DNA from: Parasedimentitalea huanghaiensis
GTDB taxonomy: Bacteria; Pseudomonadota; Alphaproteobacteria; Rhodobacterales; Rhodobacteraceae
DNA length: 64,000 bases
NCBI RefSeq assembly: GCF_009753675.1
Contig: NZ_WQLV01000016.1
Coordinates: 50,049 to 114,048, forward strand
Direction: 5' to 3'
Under the pieces are notes generated by a model that saw nothing but the letters and a program-made list of their open reading frames with translations, had not been told where the DNA came from and did no database searches. The position numbers and the translations under genes were made by a program. Below, piece by piece: positions 63,611 through 64,000 of the stretch (its first letter is position 1; each line of letters begins with the position of its first letter).

Positions 63611-64000
63611 GCCCATGTTGAACAGCCCACCAGCTTGATCGGGGCACGCGCGAATAGCTCGGAGTATGCGATATCACCGGGCACTGTCTCATTGCTGTTG
63701 CTAACACCAGGGGCTTCACACGCCAAGAAGAATTGGCCTATTGGATCGTGGCCAACAATGGGACATATGAACTTTGGTTTGACCATTGCAGGTAGGGCGC
63801 TGAACGAGCCAGTTTGTCTTGATCAGAAACCGCTGGCCTTTGGTTCATCAGGTCAGTGCTCGTTCGCCTTACTTTTGTTGATCCCTGCCCTAGCGAAAGG
63901 CAGGATGAAGCTTCCCCCCTTCGGCTCCCTGGTGTTTCCAGCTCCGAGCCACGAACGCCAGAAGCGCACCTTTTGGGCGCCATTGTGTTGTTCTGCATGA
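63611..64000. other. Right end of window, no gene recognised
   Basis: 390 bp to the window edge. Both strands have open frames that reach the edge, but none shows a ribosome site or a recognisable motif, so a gene continuing beyond the window cannot be judged. Confidence 0.5.

Overview
The window looks like a chromosomal segment of a marine Roseobacter-group alphaproteobacterium (Rhodobacteraceae). The evidence is the gene repertoire: an Entner-Doudoroff block, several TRAP transporters, phnCDEE, an imuA-imuB-dnaE2 mutasome and a matPQMAB malonate operon, all with mid-50s GC, few gaps and no mobile elements. No rRNA, tRNA, CRISPR array or intact insertion sequence was seen. Most of the DNA is compact operons for nutrient uptake and catabolism.

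Layout. 1-6.9 kb: a divergent amino-sugar/glycoside locus (BadF-type kinase, MurQ-like etherase, four-gene ABC importer, Gfo/Idh/MocA oxidoreductase) with matched operators in the divergent promoter. 7-15 kb: pgi-zwf-edd-eda (no pgl), converging on a HAD phosphatase, a redoxin and fructose-1,6-bisphosphatase; together these can run a cyclic Entner-Doudoroff route. 15.2-18.8 kb: phosphonate-type ABC importer phnDCEE without C-P lyase genes. 19-22.5 kb: cobalamin riboswitch, a DUF1636 cysteine-rich protein and a BtuFCD-like importer. 22.5-27.8 kb: imuA-imuB-dnaE2. 28-40.1 kb: a uronate regulon with uxaC, TRAP, kdgF, kduI, kduD, uxuB, uxuA and a frameshifted uxaA on the minus strand, and a divergent GntR regulator plus kdgK on the plus strand. 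Its end product KDPG is cleaved by the Eda encoded at 12 kb. 40.2-46.8 kb: LysR, D-glutamate cyclase-like protein, TRAP transporter and PxpB/PxpC (oxoproline use; PxpA is not here). 47.3-48.3 kb: an unrecognised lysine-rich repeat protein. 48.7-52.1 kb: a TakP-like TRAP transporter. 52.2-58.7 kb: the malonate regulon matR / matPQMAB with a clear MatR operator. 59-63.6 kb: YaeQ, a 3-hydroxybenzoate 4-monooxygenase-like flavoprotein, a WYL regulator and an epoxide-hydrolase-like enzyme.

Two signals cut across genes. First, in six of the seven importer operons the short gap between the binding-protein gene and the next gene holds an RNA hairpin (one ABC sugar, one phosphonate, four TRAP), which probably sets a high binding-protein to permease ratio. 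Second, several divergent or leader regions carry clean palindromic or repeated operators that can be tied to local regulators. The least explained items are the 302-aa protein with three GxD-started helical repeats, and the DUF1636 protein under riboswitch control. Starts were chosen from Shine-Dalgarno spacing and overlap geometry. All family assignments are from reading the translated sequences, with no database search.
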